A stretch of 6,314 nt of DNA from Anaerolineae bacterium (GTDB lineage: Bacteria; Chloroflexota; Anaerolineae; UBA1429): NCBI GenBank assembly GCA_007123335.1, contig SKLG01000376.1, positions 1-6,314 on the forward strand, written 5' to 3'. Shown here one piece after another: positions 1 to 6,131 of the stretch. How positions within the stretch are numbered: the stretch's first letter is position 1; every line of letters begins with the position of its first letter. Position numbers and translations under genes: made by a program. The notes under the pieces were generated by a model. The model saw only the letters and a program-made list of their open reading frames with translations. It had not been told where the DNA came from and made no database searches.

Positions 1-1871
1 AGCTGATCCACCAGGCAGCCGGGCCCCATCTGGAAATCGGGGTCGCTGAGGTCCTCGGCGCCCATGTGGTGTCGCAGGCCATCGGCGATGGGCGCATCGG
101 GAGGCGGTGGCAGGACGTGTTGGACGTAGAACTCGCCATTGAACAGGTTCTCGTCCACCCAACGGCTGCCGCGCTCGAACAGGCTTCGGCAGCGCGATGC
201 CATGTCGTCATCGCCGAGGTAGCGGGCCATCTCCTCAGAGGCGCGCAGCGCGGCCAGATACCATCCGGCCATGAGCGGGTTGGGACCAAAGTATTCGACG
301 TCGAGGGTGTTGTGCTGGCAGCCCTCCATCACGCCATCCTCATCGGCGTCCCAGCCCCCTGGGATCCAGCAAAAAGCCATGGCCTGTCTGGCCTCGGGCC
401 ACAGGCGGCGCAGCCAGTCGTCGTCCCCCGAGAGCTGCCACTCGCGATAGAGTTTTGCCAGGCAGCCCATCTGGCCATCGGCGGCGGCCAGGCTGTACTC
501 GCCGGCCCGCTCCAGCGGGAGGTTCACGCGAAAGCTCATGCAGCCGCGCTCATCGGTGGCGTGAAGGAACTCGGTGTCGCGCATCGATCGCGCCAAGTCG
601 CCAAAGAGCAGAGCCGTGGCCTGCTCATAGTTCCACACATGGGTGCACGAGCCGTAGCAGCAGCCCTCGGCGTCGCTACATCCCTCCCAGCCAAAGAAGC
701 GGCCGTCAGGTGTGCGAAAGCAGGTCGGGCTGCGCAGGGTGCTCAGGTTAAAGAGCGCGGCCTCCTTGACCGGCAGGGGCAAGTCGCTGTCGCAGAAGGC
801 GCGGACGAACTGCACCGTACGCTCCTCCAACGTGGGGAGCTGCGGCGCCGCGCGCTGTGCGGCATCCCAGGCGTCGGCATAGACCGACGTATAGTAGTTG
901 CCGATGGTGTCGGCAGCGCACGCGTCTTCGCAGGCGCAGGAGGTCGTCGGCGATGAGGACGCCGGGGTCCACGTCTGCCGGTTGGGGAAATGCCAGGCGA
1001 GAATAAAGACGATGGCGCGTTCCTCCCCGGGCGGGATGACCTCCTCCGCCGTGAGGGCGCCAGCTACTCCGCGCTCCTCCAGCGGGCCGTTAGGAGTAAG
1101 CTTGCCATCGGCGCTCAGGTCATCCCAAAAGGCCAGCAGGTCGCTGTGCCAGCGGCGCCGCTGGCTATCGGGCCAGGCGCACTGGTGCGTGCCCTGGTGT
1201 GCGGTCGTGACCAAGGCCATCGTGCCATACTGCGGCGACGCTTGGTCCAGGCCGGGGGCGCGCAACATCAGGCCGCGCAGACCCGTCGCCTCGACATAGT
1301 CGTTGCGTCCCACGGCGACCTCGCCATTTGTGCCGTCGCTCCCCAGCGTGTTTCGCAGGCTGCCGCAGACGACGGCCTTGACCGGCACGTCGCCGGGATT
1401 GTGCAGCACGTAGCGCAACACGGCGATGGGCAGGCCGCTGGCGTCGGCGTCGGCCGGGACCAGGGGGTTCCAGGCCTCTAGTCGCACCGTCAACGGCACC
1501 GCCGGGTCGCTTAGCTGCACCTGGGCCAGCGGATAGGCCACCGAAAAGCGGCAGTGGCGAAAGCGCGGCAGTCCGTGATGGGCGCCGTGTATACCGTGGG
1601 AGCCTTCATAGGGCGGCTCCAACACGCCCTCCAACACTCGGGTGACCAGGGCGCGCCCCTCCGGCTGAGCCCACAGGGCAAAGAAGGCCTCGCCGCCGCG
1701 GTGGCCCTTGGCGGGGCGGTTCATGATCTCCCAATCGCGCAGGTCGCCGCGCCCGCCCAGCGAGACGGTGCCGGTGCCGATGCCGCCCAGGGGCATGGCT
1801 ATACAGCTCAGGTGCTCGCCGGCATAGTCGCGGAGCACGGGCCACGTGGGATGCAGCCGTTGGTCGTTCAT
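1..1871 (-). CDS. GH116 family glycoside hydrolase (beta-glucosidase/glucosylceramidase-like), 3' end outside window
   Basis: I translated this frame by hand from the ATG at 1871 to the window edge and it stays open for 623 codons. The protein begins MNDQRLHPTW, without a signal peptide, so it is probably cytosolic. The N-terminal domain shows PLGGIGTGT (27-35) and GRGDLRDWE (40-48), then WHFPNR (293-298), GWEG (nucleophile candidate E396), THVWNYE (410-416), DGVMEGCQHNTLD (acid/base candidate D524) and GPGCLVDQ (616-623). These are the landmarks of GH116, the family of human GBA2 and Sulfolobus SSO1353, which hydrolyse beta-glucosides, with some members accepting beta-xylosides. The 128-residue spacing between E396 and D524 resembles the archaeal enzyme as I recall it. 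An AGGAGG ribosome site lies 9 nt before the ATG. The aldo/keto reductase ends 19 nt upstream, so the two are probably co-transcribed. A Cys-rich stretch (CACEDAC, 312-318) is unusual. The last part of the catalytic domain, perhaps 200 residues, is missing. The natural substrate cannot be read from the sequence. Confidence 0.92.
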   Translation of the reverse strand, partial: MNDQRLHPTWPVLRDYAGEHLSCIAMPLGGIGTGTVSLGGRGDLRDWEIMNRPAKGHRGGEAFFALWAQPEGRALVTRVLEGVLEPPYEGSHGIHGAHHGLPRFRHCRFSVAYPLAQVQLSDPAVPLTVRLEAWNPLVPADADASGLPIAVLRYVLHNPGDVPVKAVVCGSLRNTLGSDGTNGEVAVGRNDYVEATGLRGLMLRAPGLDQASPQYGTMALVTTAHQGTHQCAWPDSQRRRWHSDLLAFWDDLSADGKLTPNGPLEERGVAGALTAEEVIPPGEERAIVFILAWHFPNRQTWTPASSSPTTSCACEDACAADTIGNYYTSVYADAWDAAQRAAPQLPTLEERTVQFVRAFCDSDLPLPVKEAALFNLSTLRSPTCFRTPDGRFFGWEGCSDAEGCCYGSCTHVWNYEQATALLFGDLARSMRDTEFLHATDERGCMSFRVNLPLERAGEYSLAAADGQMGCLAKLYREWQLSGDDDWLRRLWPEARQAMAFCWIPGGWDADEDGVMEGCQHNTLDVEYFGPNPLMAGWYLAALRASEEMARYLGDDDMASRCRSLFERGSRWVDENLFNGEFYVQHVLPPPPDAPIADGLRHHMGAEDLSDPDFQMGPGCLVDQ

Positions 1872-1890
1872 CGCCCACTTCCTCCTTGGG

Positions 1891-2757
1891 TCATGACGCA
1901 AATCGATAGTGGACCTGATCCAGGTCGAGCCGCGCGGCCACATCGTCCGAGATGGCGTTGTTGACATCGACCAGGCTTGGGTCGCGCATGCCCACCAGAG
2001 CGACGTCGATAAAGGGGTCCGAGAGCACATAATTGAGCAGGAAACGTCCGGCGGCGAGCGGGTCGATCTGTGGGAAGGCCTGGGTGATCAGGCGCTGAAA
2101 GACGCCGCTGGTGAGAGGGCGCATGAGCACGACGCCCATCCCCTGGGCATCCGCCTCGCGAATGATACCCTGGTTGTTCTCAAAATCAGAGGGATGCTGA
2201 TACATGAAATTGTAGCGCGCCTGCATCACGTCAAAGGCGTCGGAGGCGATGAGCCGCTCGACGCCCCCCGACGGCCCCTCGGTGGTAAAGCCGAGAAAGC
2301 GGACCTTGCCCTCTTCGCGGAGCTCGCGCAGCGCGTCCAGCCCGCCCTCATCGAGGATTTGGCGATCCTCGCCGCGATTGTACCACCCACCGTGAAACTG
2401 GATCACGTCGATGACGTCGGTCTGCAAGCGGCGCAGGCTGGCCTCGACGCTCTGGCGGATGGCCTCGGGGCTCCACTGCCCGCCGCTGATCTTGGTGGCC
2501 AGCACGACGCGGTGGCGATGGGGCTTGAGCGCTTCACCGATCAGCTCCTCGCTGCGGCCCTCGCCATAGCCCGGCGCCGTATCCACATAGTTGTAGCCCA
2601 GTTCCAGGGCGCGCTCGAGGGTGTCATGGGTCAGGCGTTGCGCCTCCTGGGACCAGGGGTCCCAATAGCCCATATAGTCGCGGATACCGAATTGCGCCCC
2701 GCCAACGCCGATCTCAGAGACGCGCAGTCCGGTCTTGCCCAGGACGCGGTATTGCAT
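1891..2757 (-). CDS. Aldo/keto reductase
   Basis: This is a 288-residue NAD(P)H-dependent oxidoreductase of the aldo/keto reductase superfamily, a cytosolic TIM barrel that interconverts aldehydes or ketones and alcohols. The start MQYRVLGKTGLRVSEIG is the classic N-terminus of the family. The open frame extends 22 codons further upstream to 2823, but the ATG at 2757 has an AGGAG site 6 nt before it and matches the family start. The catalytic tetrad is complete: D59 and Y64 in NYVDTAPGYGEG, K89 in VLATKIS and H122 in IQFHGG. GKVRFLGFTT (150-159) and the C-terminal VALVGMRDPSLVD region fit the cofactor-binding half. It precedes the GH116 gene by 19 nt, so the pair is probably one operon handling a sugar or sugar-derived aldehyde. 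The precise substrate is unknown, and a role in the upstream peptide pathway is not indicated. Confidence 0.93.
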   Translation of the reverse strand: MQYRVLGKTGLRVSEIGVGGAQFGIRDYMGYWDPWSQEAQRLTHDTLERALELGYNYVDTAPGYGEGRSEELIGEALKPHRHRVVLATKISGGQWSPEAIRQSVEASLRRLQTDVIDVIQFHGGWYNRGEDRQILDEGGLDALRELREEGKVRFLGFTTEGPSGGVERLIASDAFDVMQARYNFMYQHPSDFENNQGIIREADAQGMGVVLMRPLTSGVFQRLITQAFPQIDPLAAGRFLLNYVLSDPFIDVALVGMRDPSLVDVNNAISDDVAARLDLDQVHYRFAS

Positions 2758-2793
2758 AGTTGGCTCCTTCCGAGTCGTGGTGATGATGGGGCC

Positions 2794-2823
2794 AGTGTAG
2801 CCGAGATGGTGGCTGCGGGGCAA
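2794..2823 (-). promoter_or_regulatory. Possible promoter for the aldo/keto reductase-GH116 pair
   Basis: On the minus strand TTGCCC (2823-2818) and TACACT (2799-2794) are separated by 18 nt and lie about 40 nt before the reductase ATG. Each hexamer matches four of six sigma-70 consensus positions. The 150-nt gap after the peptidase gene is the largest between genes in the left half, which makes an independent promoter reasonable. Such matches are common by chance. Confidence 0.3.
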
Positions 2824-2860
2824 ACGCCGCGTCTTTTATCGGATGGAGGGGCGGGGAACC

Positions 2861-2928
2861 GAGGGAGATTGCTCCTGGGGATCTGGATACGTGTCGGCGG
2901 CTGCCTACTATGGGCAGCGATCTCCCTC
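2861..2928 (-). repeat. Long-range inverted repeat spanning the 3' end of the peptidase gene
   Basis: GAGGGAGAT (2861-2869) is the exact reverse complement of 2920-2928, and after one mismatched position three further bases also pair (2871-2873 with 2916-2918). The result is about 12 pairs enclosing some 42 nt and straddling the peptidase stop codon at 2908-2910. In the minus-strand transcript it could fold into a stem at the end of the five-gene operon. There is no T-run behind it, so it is not a standard intrinsic terminator. It may mark transcript processing or be coincidental. Confidence 0.4.
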
Positions 2929-3414
2929 CGACGTCGCACCTTTGGCGTTCTTGAGCGAGATCCTGCGCACAAGCCGCCGACCCAATGCGCGAACGCGGGC
3001 TGCCCACAACAGCGCTACGCGTCCGCGAGACCCACTGCGCATCCATATCCTCCCGGCCAGCCATGGGACGCCCCGGTCGAGGCGGATCGCCCGCTCCTCG
3101 CGGAACACGAGAACAGCGCGCCCGAGCAGGGCGCGGCGCCCAAAGGGGCCCTCCTGCTCGCGCTGAGCATCGCCCACGACATAGAAGGCGTCGTCGACCC
3201 TCCGCGCCACCCGGTGTAGCACGAGCCGCCCGGTCGCGCCGCGGACCAAGACGATATCGCCCACTTTGGGCCATGGGCACGCCTCCAACGCGATCACGTC
3301 GCCGTCGAACAGGAACGGCTGCATGCTGCTGCCGGTGGCGGTCAGCCGCACCTGCTGGCCGCGCTCTAACGCGGCACAGATAACGGGCATCAGCTCGCGA
3401 CTGGGGAGGATCAC
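2908..3414 (-). CDS. S24/S26 family peptidase, SipW-like signal-peptidase fold
   Basis: The 168-residue protein carries the S26 signal-peptidase core. TGSSMQPFLFDGD (28-39) holds the catalytic Ser30 of the GxSMxP motif. VGDIVLVRG (51-59) and LVLHRV (64-69) follow, with His67 where bacterial leader peptidases usually have the general-base Lys, as in SipW and archaeal/eukaryotic signal peptidases. VVGDAQ (79-84) and LLGRAV complete the fold. There is no clear transmembrane helix at either end; the C-terminus is Arg-rich. The start is GTG, overlapping the kinase stop by 4 nt (GTGA), which argues for translational coupling; an in-frame ATG at residue 9 is an alternative start. As last gene of the peptide operon it most plausibly cleaves the modified peptide from its leader, but that role is inferred from context. 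General protein secretion is less likely, since such a peptidase would normally have a membrane anchor. Confidence 0.85.
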   Translation of the reverse strand: MILPSRELMPVICAALERGQQVRLTATGSSMQPFLFDGDVIALEACPWPKVGDIVLVRGATGRLVLHRVARRVDDAFYVVGDAQREQEGPFGRRALLGRAVLVFREERAIRLDRGVPWLAGRIWMRSGSRGRVALLWAARVRALGRRLVRRISLKNAKGATSEGDRCP

Positions 3415-4322
3415 GGCGCTGGCGTCCGATAGAGGGAACGCACCAGGGGGATGACAGCCGGCTCGGGCCGGCAGCGCAGGCGATAGACTGGCACTTTTGA
3501 CAGCATCGCGTTAACGTTGCCTAGGGCGCGGCGCATCAGCGCCGGATCCCAGTAGGGCAGATAGGCCCGCGCTGTGAGCAGTGACGCCGCGGCTGCCGGT
3601 AGGATGGGCTCGATCCCATTCTCGGGGCCCTGCTCGATGACGACGATGCCGGCGAGTGGTGCGGCGTGGTTGAGGACGTGGCCGGCGGTGCCGCCCCAGG
3701 GTGTGCCATAGCATCGGGCGCCCTGTTCATCGGCCCGCACCGCCATGCGATCCTCGTTCATCACCAGCACCCCCGGCTCCTGGCGCCACAAGCCGGCTTG
3801 GGTGCTCTTGCCCGCTCCGGAATGGCCGAGGAAGAGGACGCCCTGCCCATTGTCATCCAGCCCAGAGGCGTGAAACATCAGCCCGCCGGTGAGGACGATG
3901 GCGGCGCGCAGGATCAGCTCGCCCGCGCTGATAGCGAGCAGGCTGCCCCAGGATGGGCCACTGCGTCGCTCCGTCAGCGTCAGGTCGTCCCAGGAGGGGT
4001 TGGCGCGCAGAACCGCCTTCACCAGGGCGGAGCGGCTGTCGCTCTGGTGGTGCAGCGCGGCCTCATAGACCTCGCCGACGCCGGGCACCGTGGCGCGATG
4101 CATCCTCCACACCACGCCGGCATCATAGATCACGTCGCCCGAGGGGATCGGGGGCTCTATGCTCTCCTGCCAGCGTAACGCAACATGGGCCAGCGGGTTG
4201 TCCGGACGGCCAAAAAAGGGGCCGAGCCGCTGCGTGATCCCCAGCTCGTCGGCGGAGAGGGGGCTGGCCAGATCGATCAGAGTGTCGGCGATGGTGATGG
4301 GGATGCTATGCGCGGCGCTCAT
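3411..4322 (-). CDS. HPr kinase/PEP-carboxykinase-like ATP-binding protein
   Basis: The 303-residue protein has an HPr-kinase-type fold in its C-terminal half. MFHASGL (149-155) precedes the P-loop GHSGAGKST (166-174); VMNEDRMAV (187-195) matches the conserved acidic segment after the P-loop; YGTPWGG (205-211) and the closing VYRLRCRP (279-286) are typical of this subgroup. The N-terminal ~140 residues lack a recognisable HPr-kinase N-domain. Homologues in RiPP clusters, such as those of some lasso peptides, phosphorylate the precursor on Ser; true HPr kinase acts on the sugar phosphotransfer protein HPr, and no such partner is visible here. The ATG at 4322 lies inside the radical SAM gene (17-nt overlap) with an AGGAG site 4 nt before it, and the 3' end overlaps the peptidase start by 4 nt. 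A role as kinase for the peptide at 5710-5922 is inferred from operon structure. It could instead bind nucleotide without transferring phosphate. Confidence 0.85.
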   Translation of the reverse strand: MSAAHSIPITIADTLIDLASPLSADELGITQRLGPFFGRPDNPLAHVALRWQESIEPPIPSGDVIYDAGVVWRMHRATVPGVGEVYEAALHHQSDSRSALVKAVLRANPSWDDLTLTERRSGPSWGSLLAISAGELILRAAIVLTGGLMFHASGLDDNGQGVLFLGHSGAGKSTQAGLWRQEPGVLVMNEDRMAVRADEQGARCYGTPWGGTAGHVLNHAAPLAGIVVIEQGPENGIEPILPAAAASLLTARAYLPYWDPALMRRALGNVNAMLSKVPVYRLRCRPEPAVIPLVRSLYRTPAP

Positions 4323-5415
4323 AGCGCTCCTGGCGCGCCCGGGCGATGGTGCACAAATAGGGGATGGGCTCGGTCAACGTGCCGGTCTCTCGCGCCGACC
4401 AGGCCGGGCAACGGGCGCAATAGCCGCGCACGTCGCATGTGAGGCAAGGAGACGAGAGCGAGGAAGCATCGTCAACAAATCGCTGCACCTCTTCCCAGGC
4501 GGCGGTAAAGCCCATGCTCAGCGGGCGGGCGGCAGGCTGGACCAGATGAACACAGGGGCTCATCTCACCGCACGAGTTGACTCTAAAGGTCGCTTTGCCA
4601 GCGTAGCAGTAAAAGATCCCGTTATTGCCCAGGGACTCTCGGTGCAACGCCACGTCGACCCGCTCGTCATCGGCGACAAGGTCGGTCGCCTCCAGCTTAA
4701 CGCACTGGGCGGCGGATAACCGACAGTCGCCCAATGAGGGCGGCGCGCCGTCGCGTCGCCCAAAGAGTAAATGGCCTGCCGTAAAGGACAGCCCAAGGCC
4801 GTGAGCCAACTGACGCATCGCCTCCAGCTCGCCGACGTTGCGCCGCGTGAGAGTGGATTTCAGGCCCAAGGGCACACCATGCCTGACGAGCGCCTCGATG
4901 CCGCGCATGGCGCGGGTATAGCTGCCAGGCACGCCGGTGACCGCCTCATGGGTCTCGGCGGTGGCGCCATAGAGGGTGATCTCGGTGCGGCTGGGCGGCG
5001 CCTCGGCCAGGCGGGCGGCGATGGCCTCGGTGATCAGGGTGCCGTTGCTAAAGAGAGTGAGGACAAGGCCCAGGCGGGCAAGCGGCGTATAGATGTCAAA
5101 GAAATCGGGCCGCAAGAACACCTCACCGCCGGTGAGCAGCAGGAACAGCATGCCGTGGTCGATGGCGGCGCGGGCCAAATCCAGCCATTGGGCAGGAGAG
5201 AGTTCGGCGGCGTGGTACGCCGCATGTCCCGAGGGCTGACGAACGTAGCACATGGTACAGGCGAGGTTGCAGCGCTCGGTCAGCTCAAAGGCGCCGTTGA
5301 TGGGCTGGCGGCGCTCAGCGGCGCGGCTTTGCAGCTCGGCCACCAGGGGCCCGTACTCTTGGGGAAGAGGTGGGCAGGGATCCTCGGCGCCCGACAGCCG
5401 CGACGGTGCGCTCAC
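4306..5415 (-). CDS. Radical SAM/SPASM peptide-modifying enzyme
   Basis: The 369-residue enzyme has the radical SAM motif CNLACTMC (C49, C53, C56), which binds the SAM-cleaving 4Fe-4S cluster, followed by TGGE (95-98) for SAM contact and a TIM-barrel region. The C-terminal SPASM domain carries C270, C282, C288, C324, C327, C333, C336 and C355, enough for two auxiliary clusters. Enzymes of this architecture install thioether or carbon-carbon crosslinks, epimerise residues or oxidise peptides and proteins. About 35 residues precede the barrel; they are too short for a fused peptide-recognition domain, consistent with the separate PqqD gene just upstream. The start is GTG, overlapping the PqqD stop by 4 nt (GTGA); no in-frame ATG precedes the cluster motif. 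It is the catalytic core of the proposed peptide pathway. The family is certain; the reaction is not readable from the sequence. Confidence 0.95.
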   Translation of the reverse strand: MSAPSRLSGAEDPCPPLPQEYGPLVAELQSRAAERRQPINGAFELTERCNLACTMCYVRQPSGHAAYHAAELSPAQWLDLARAAIDHGMLFLLLTGGEVFLRPDFFDIYTPLARLGLVLTLFSNGTLITEAIAARLAEAPPSRTEITLYGATAETHEAVTGVPGSYTRAMRGIEALVRHGVPLGLKSTLTRRNVGELEAMRQLAHGLGLSFTAGHLLFGRRDGAPPSLGDCRLSAAQCVKLEATDLVADDERVDVALHRESLGNNGIFYCYAGKATFRVNSCGEMSPCVHLVQPAARPLSMGFTAAWEEVQRFVDDASSLSSPCLTCDVRGYCARCPAWSARETGTLTEPIPYLCTIARARQERYERRA

Positions 5416-5696
5416 ACCAACAACCCGATCTGAGCGATCTCGTCAAGGAAGGCCTGCACGTCGGCGCGGGCGGCGTCTGGCTCCACGTCGAATTCATCGG
5501 CTACAGCGGCGGCGAGCTCGTCGAGAGAGCGCTCCTGGGCCAGCACCTCCCACAGATAGGCTCCCGTCTCGTTCAGGATGATGATGCCGTTGAGGTCCAT
5601 CACCTGCGCGCCAATCGGCACGAGAAGATGCTCGCCGGCCACATTCTGCAGCACAAAATCATCCTGGCGTCTTATCGCTGCTGGGTCAAAGGACAT
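5412..5696 (-). CDS. PqqD family peptide chaperone (RiPP recognition element)
   Basis: This 94-residue protein has the full PqqD pattern: IRRQDDFVLQNV (8-19) forming the first beta strands, LLVPIGAQVMDLNG (24-37), LNETGAYLWEVL (41-52), then helices through LDELAAAVADEFDVEP and VQAFLDEIAQIGLLV. PqqD proteins are small winged-helix domains that bind the leader of a precursor peptide and hand it to a partner radical SAM enzyme. It starts 13 nt after the stop of the small peptide gene and overlaps the radical SAM gene by 4 nt, the order expected for such a pair. The ribosome site is weak, so translation may depend on read-through from the peptide gene. No unusual features are seen in the protein. 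Confidence 0.93.
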   Translation of the reverse strand: MSFDPAAIRRQDDFVLQNVAGEHLLVPIGAQVMDLNGIIILNETGAYLWEVLAQERSLDELAAAVADEFDVEPDAARADVQAFLDEIAQIGLLV

Positions 5697-5709
5697 CCGT
5701 CTTTGCCGC

Positions 5710-5922
5710 CTAACTAAAGTAGTTCACGCCTCCAGGTGGCTCTGGAACGGGCCATTTTTTCCACTGCATACAGCTACGACCCCTCTTGTGGCCAACAGGC
5801 CCAAAGGTGCAACTGAGCAACCTCTCCTCCAGTTGTAGGGAGACAAAGGTAGCCGTGGGTGGTACGTAGAGGCGTTTTGGCGTGGTCTTTATCACCGCAG
5901 TTTGTATCTCTCGATCCTCCAT
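5710..5922 (-). CDS. Putative RiPP precursor peptide
   Basis: A 70-residue peptide is encoded directly upstream of PqqD. I do not recognise a named family. The first half is leader-like, polar and charged (MEDREIQTAVIKTTPKRLYV), followed by PPTATFVSLQLEERLLSC. The pattern Tyr-x-Pro, a beta-like stretch, then LxLEExLLxC resembles small peptides often found beside PqqD/radical SAM genes. The second half has two Cys (C38, C51), a WKKW motif (54-57), a Pro/Gly-rich turn PVPEPPGG (58-65) and ends NYFS, with a C-terminal Ser70. The frame is open further upstream only through a TTG codon at 5949; the ATG at 5922 has a strong GGAGGG site and gives the sensible start. Its base composition is lower in GC than the enzyme genes. 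Likely modified by the downstream enzymes and trimmed by the peptidase; this is inferred from size, motif and position. Confidence 0.75.
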   Translation of the reverse strand: MEDREIQTAVIKTTPKRLYVPPTATFVSLQLEERLLSCTFGPVGHKRGRSCMQWKKWPVPEPPGGVNYFS

Positions 5923-5925
5923 TAT

Positions 5926-5931
5926 CCCTCC
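5926..5931 (-). promoter_or_regulatory. Strong ribosome binding site of the precursor gene
   Basis: GGAGGG lies 3 nt before the ATG at 5922. It is the clearest Shine-Dalgarno of the operon and decides the start in favour of the 70-residue form over the longer TTG-initiated form. PqqD and the peptidase have weak or no such sites, which would favour high precursor output relative to the enzymes. Confidence 0.7.
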
Positions 5932-5971
5932 ATATAGGAACACGCGCAATCAGGCAGTAATAGGACCGCTT

Positions 5972-5995
5972 CCTCGATGACCAATGGTATCGAGG
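5972..5995. repeat. Dyad in the leader of the peptide operon
   Basis: CCTCGAT (5972-5978) is the exact reverse complement of ATCGAGG (5989-5995). The 10-nt centre, GACCAATGGT, contains a further ACC/GGT pairing with a bulged G. It can be read either as a hairpin in the RNA leader, about 50 nt before the precursor ATG, or as an operator for a dimeric regulator. No T-run follows on either strand, so it is not an intrinsic terminator. Confidence 0.5.
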
Positions 5996-6103
5996 GGCTT
6001 ATCCTTACCTCTGTATAGGAACCCTTGATCGGCAGATGCGGAGATTACGTCTGATGGGGATACTTTGACTGAGGTATCGTCAACTGCAACATGCCTCAAC
6101 CCT

Positions 6104-6130
6104 ATTATAAAGGATCAAGGTTACAAACAA
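6104..6130 (-). promoter_or_regulatory. Candidate sigma-70-type promoter of the peptide operon
   Basis: On the minus strand a perfect TATAAT (6109-6104) is preceded after 15 nt by TTGTTT (6130-6125). The -10 matches the consensus completely; the -35 is partial and its spacing short. The site lies in an AT-richer patch about 180 nt upstream of the precursor ATG and just after the small frame that follows the permease, where an operon promoter would be expected. Confidence 0.5.
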
Positions 6131-6131
6131 G

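Larger units (their letters stand above)
5923..6131 (-). other. Leader/intergenic region upstream of the peptide operon
   Basis: This stretch of about 200 nt holds no convincing protein gene. It contains a promoter candidate at its upstream end, a 7-bp-arm dyad at 5972-5995, and the 9-bp direct repeat TATAGGAAC (plus strand) at 5933-5941 and 6014-6022. A 15-codon frame (6092-6045, starting MLQLTIPQSK) has only a weak ribosome site and may be chance. CCTTGATC at 6023-6030 is inverted at 6113-6120. If the promoter is right, the transcript would carry roughly 175 nt of untranslated leader, which leaves room for regulation. Confidence 0.5.

Noticed and set aside
748..972. Possible frameshift in GH116, suggested by a minus-strand frame starting here
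   Set aside because: The main frame stays open and matches the family on both sides (WHFPNR before, NYYTSVYADAWD after); the other frame gives an Arg-rich product without motifs.
66..1964. Several plus-strand open frames of 130-300 codons
   Set aside because: They run antisense to the GH116 frame, which I translated continuously and which carries its conserved motifs and both catalytic residues.
1909..3219. 436-codon open frame on the plus strand
   Set aside because: It is antisense to the aldo/keto reductase and the peptidase, both of which have complete family motifs. High GC keeps the opposite strand open; the translation shows no recognisable domain.
5744..5768. Six-A run in the WKKW codons of the precursor as a slippage site
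   Set aside because: Only six A residues are present and no standard slippery heptamer is in frame; nothing suggests a second product.
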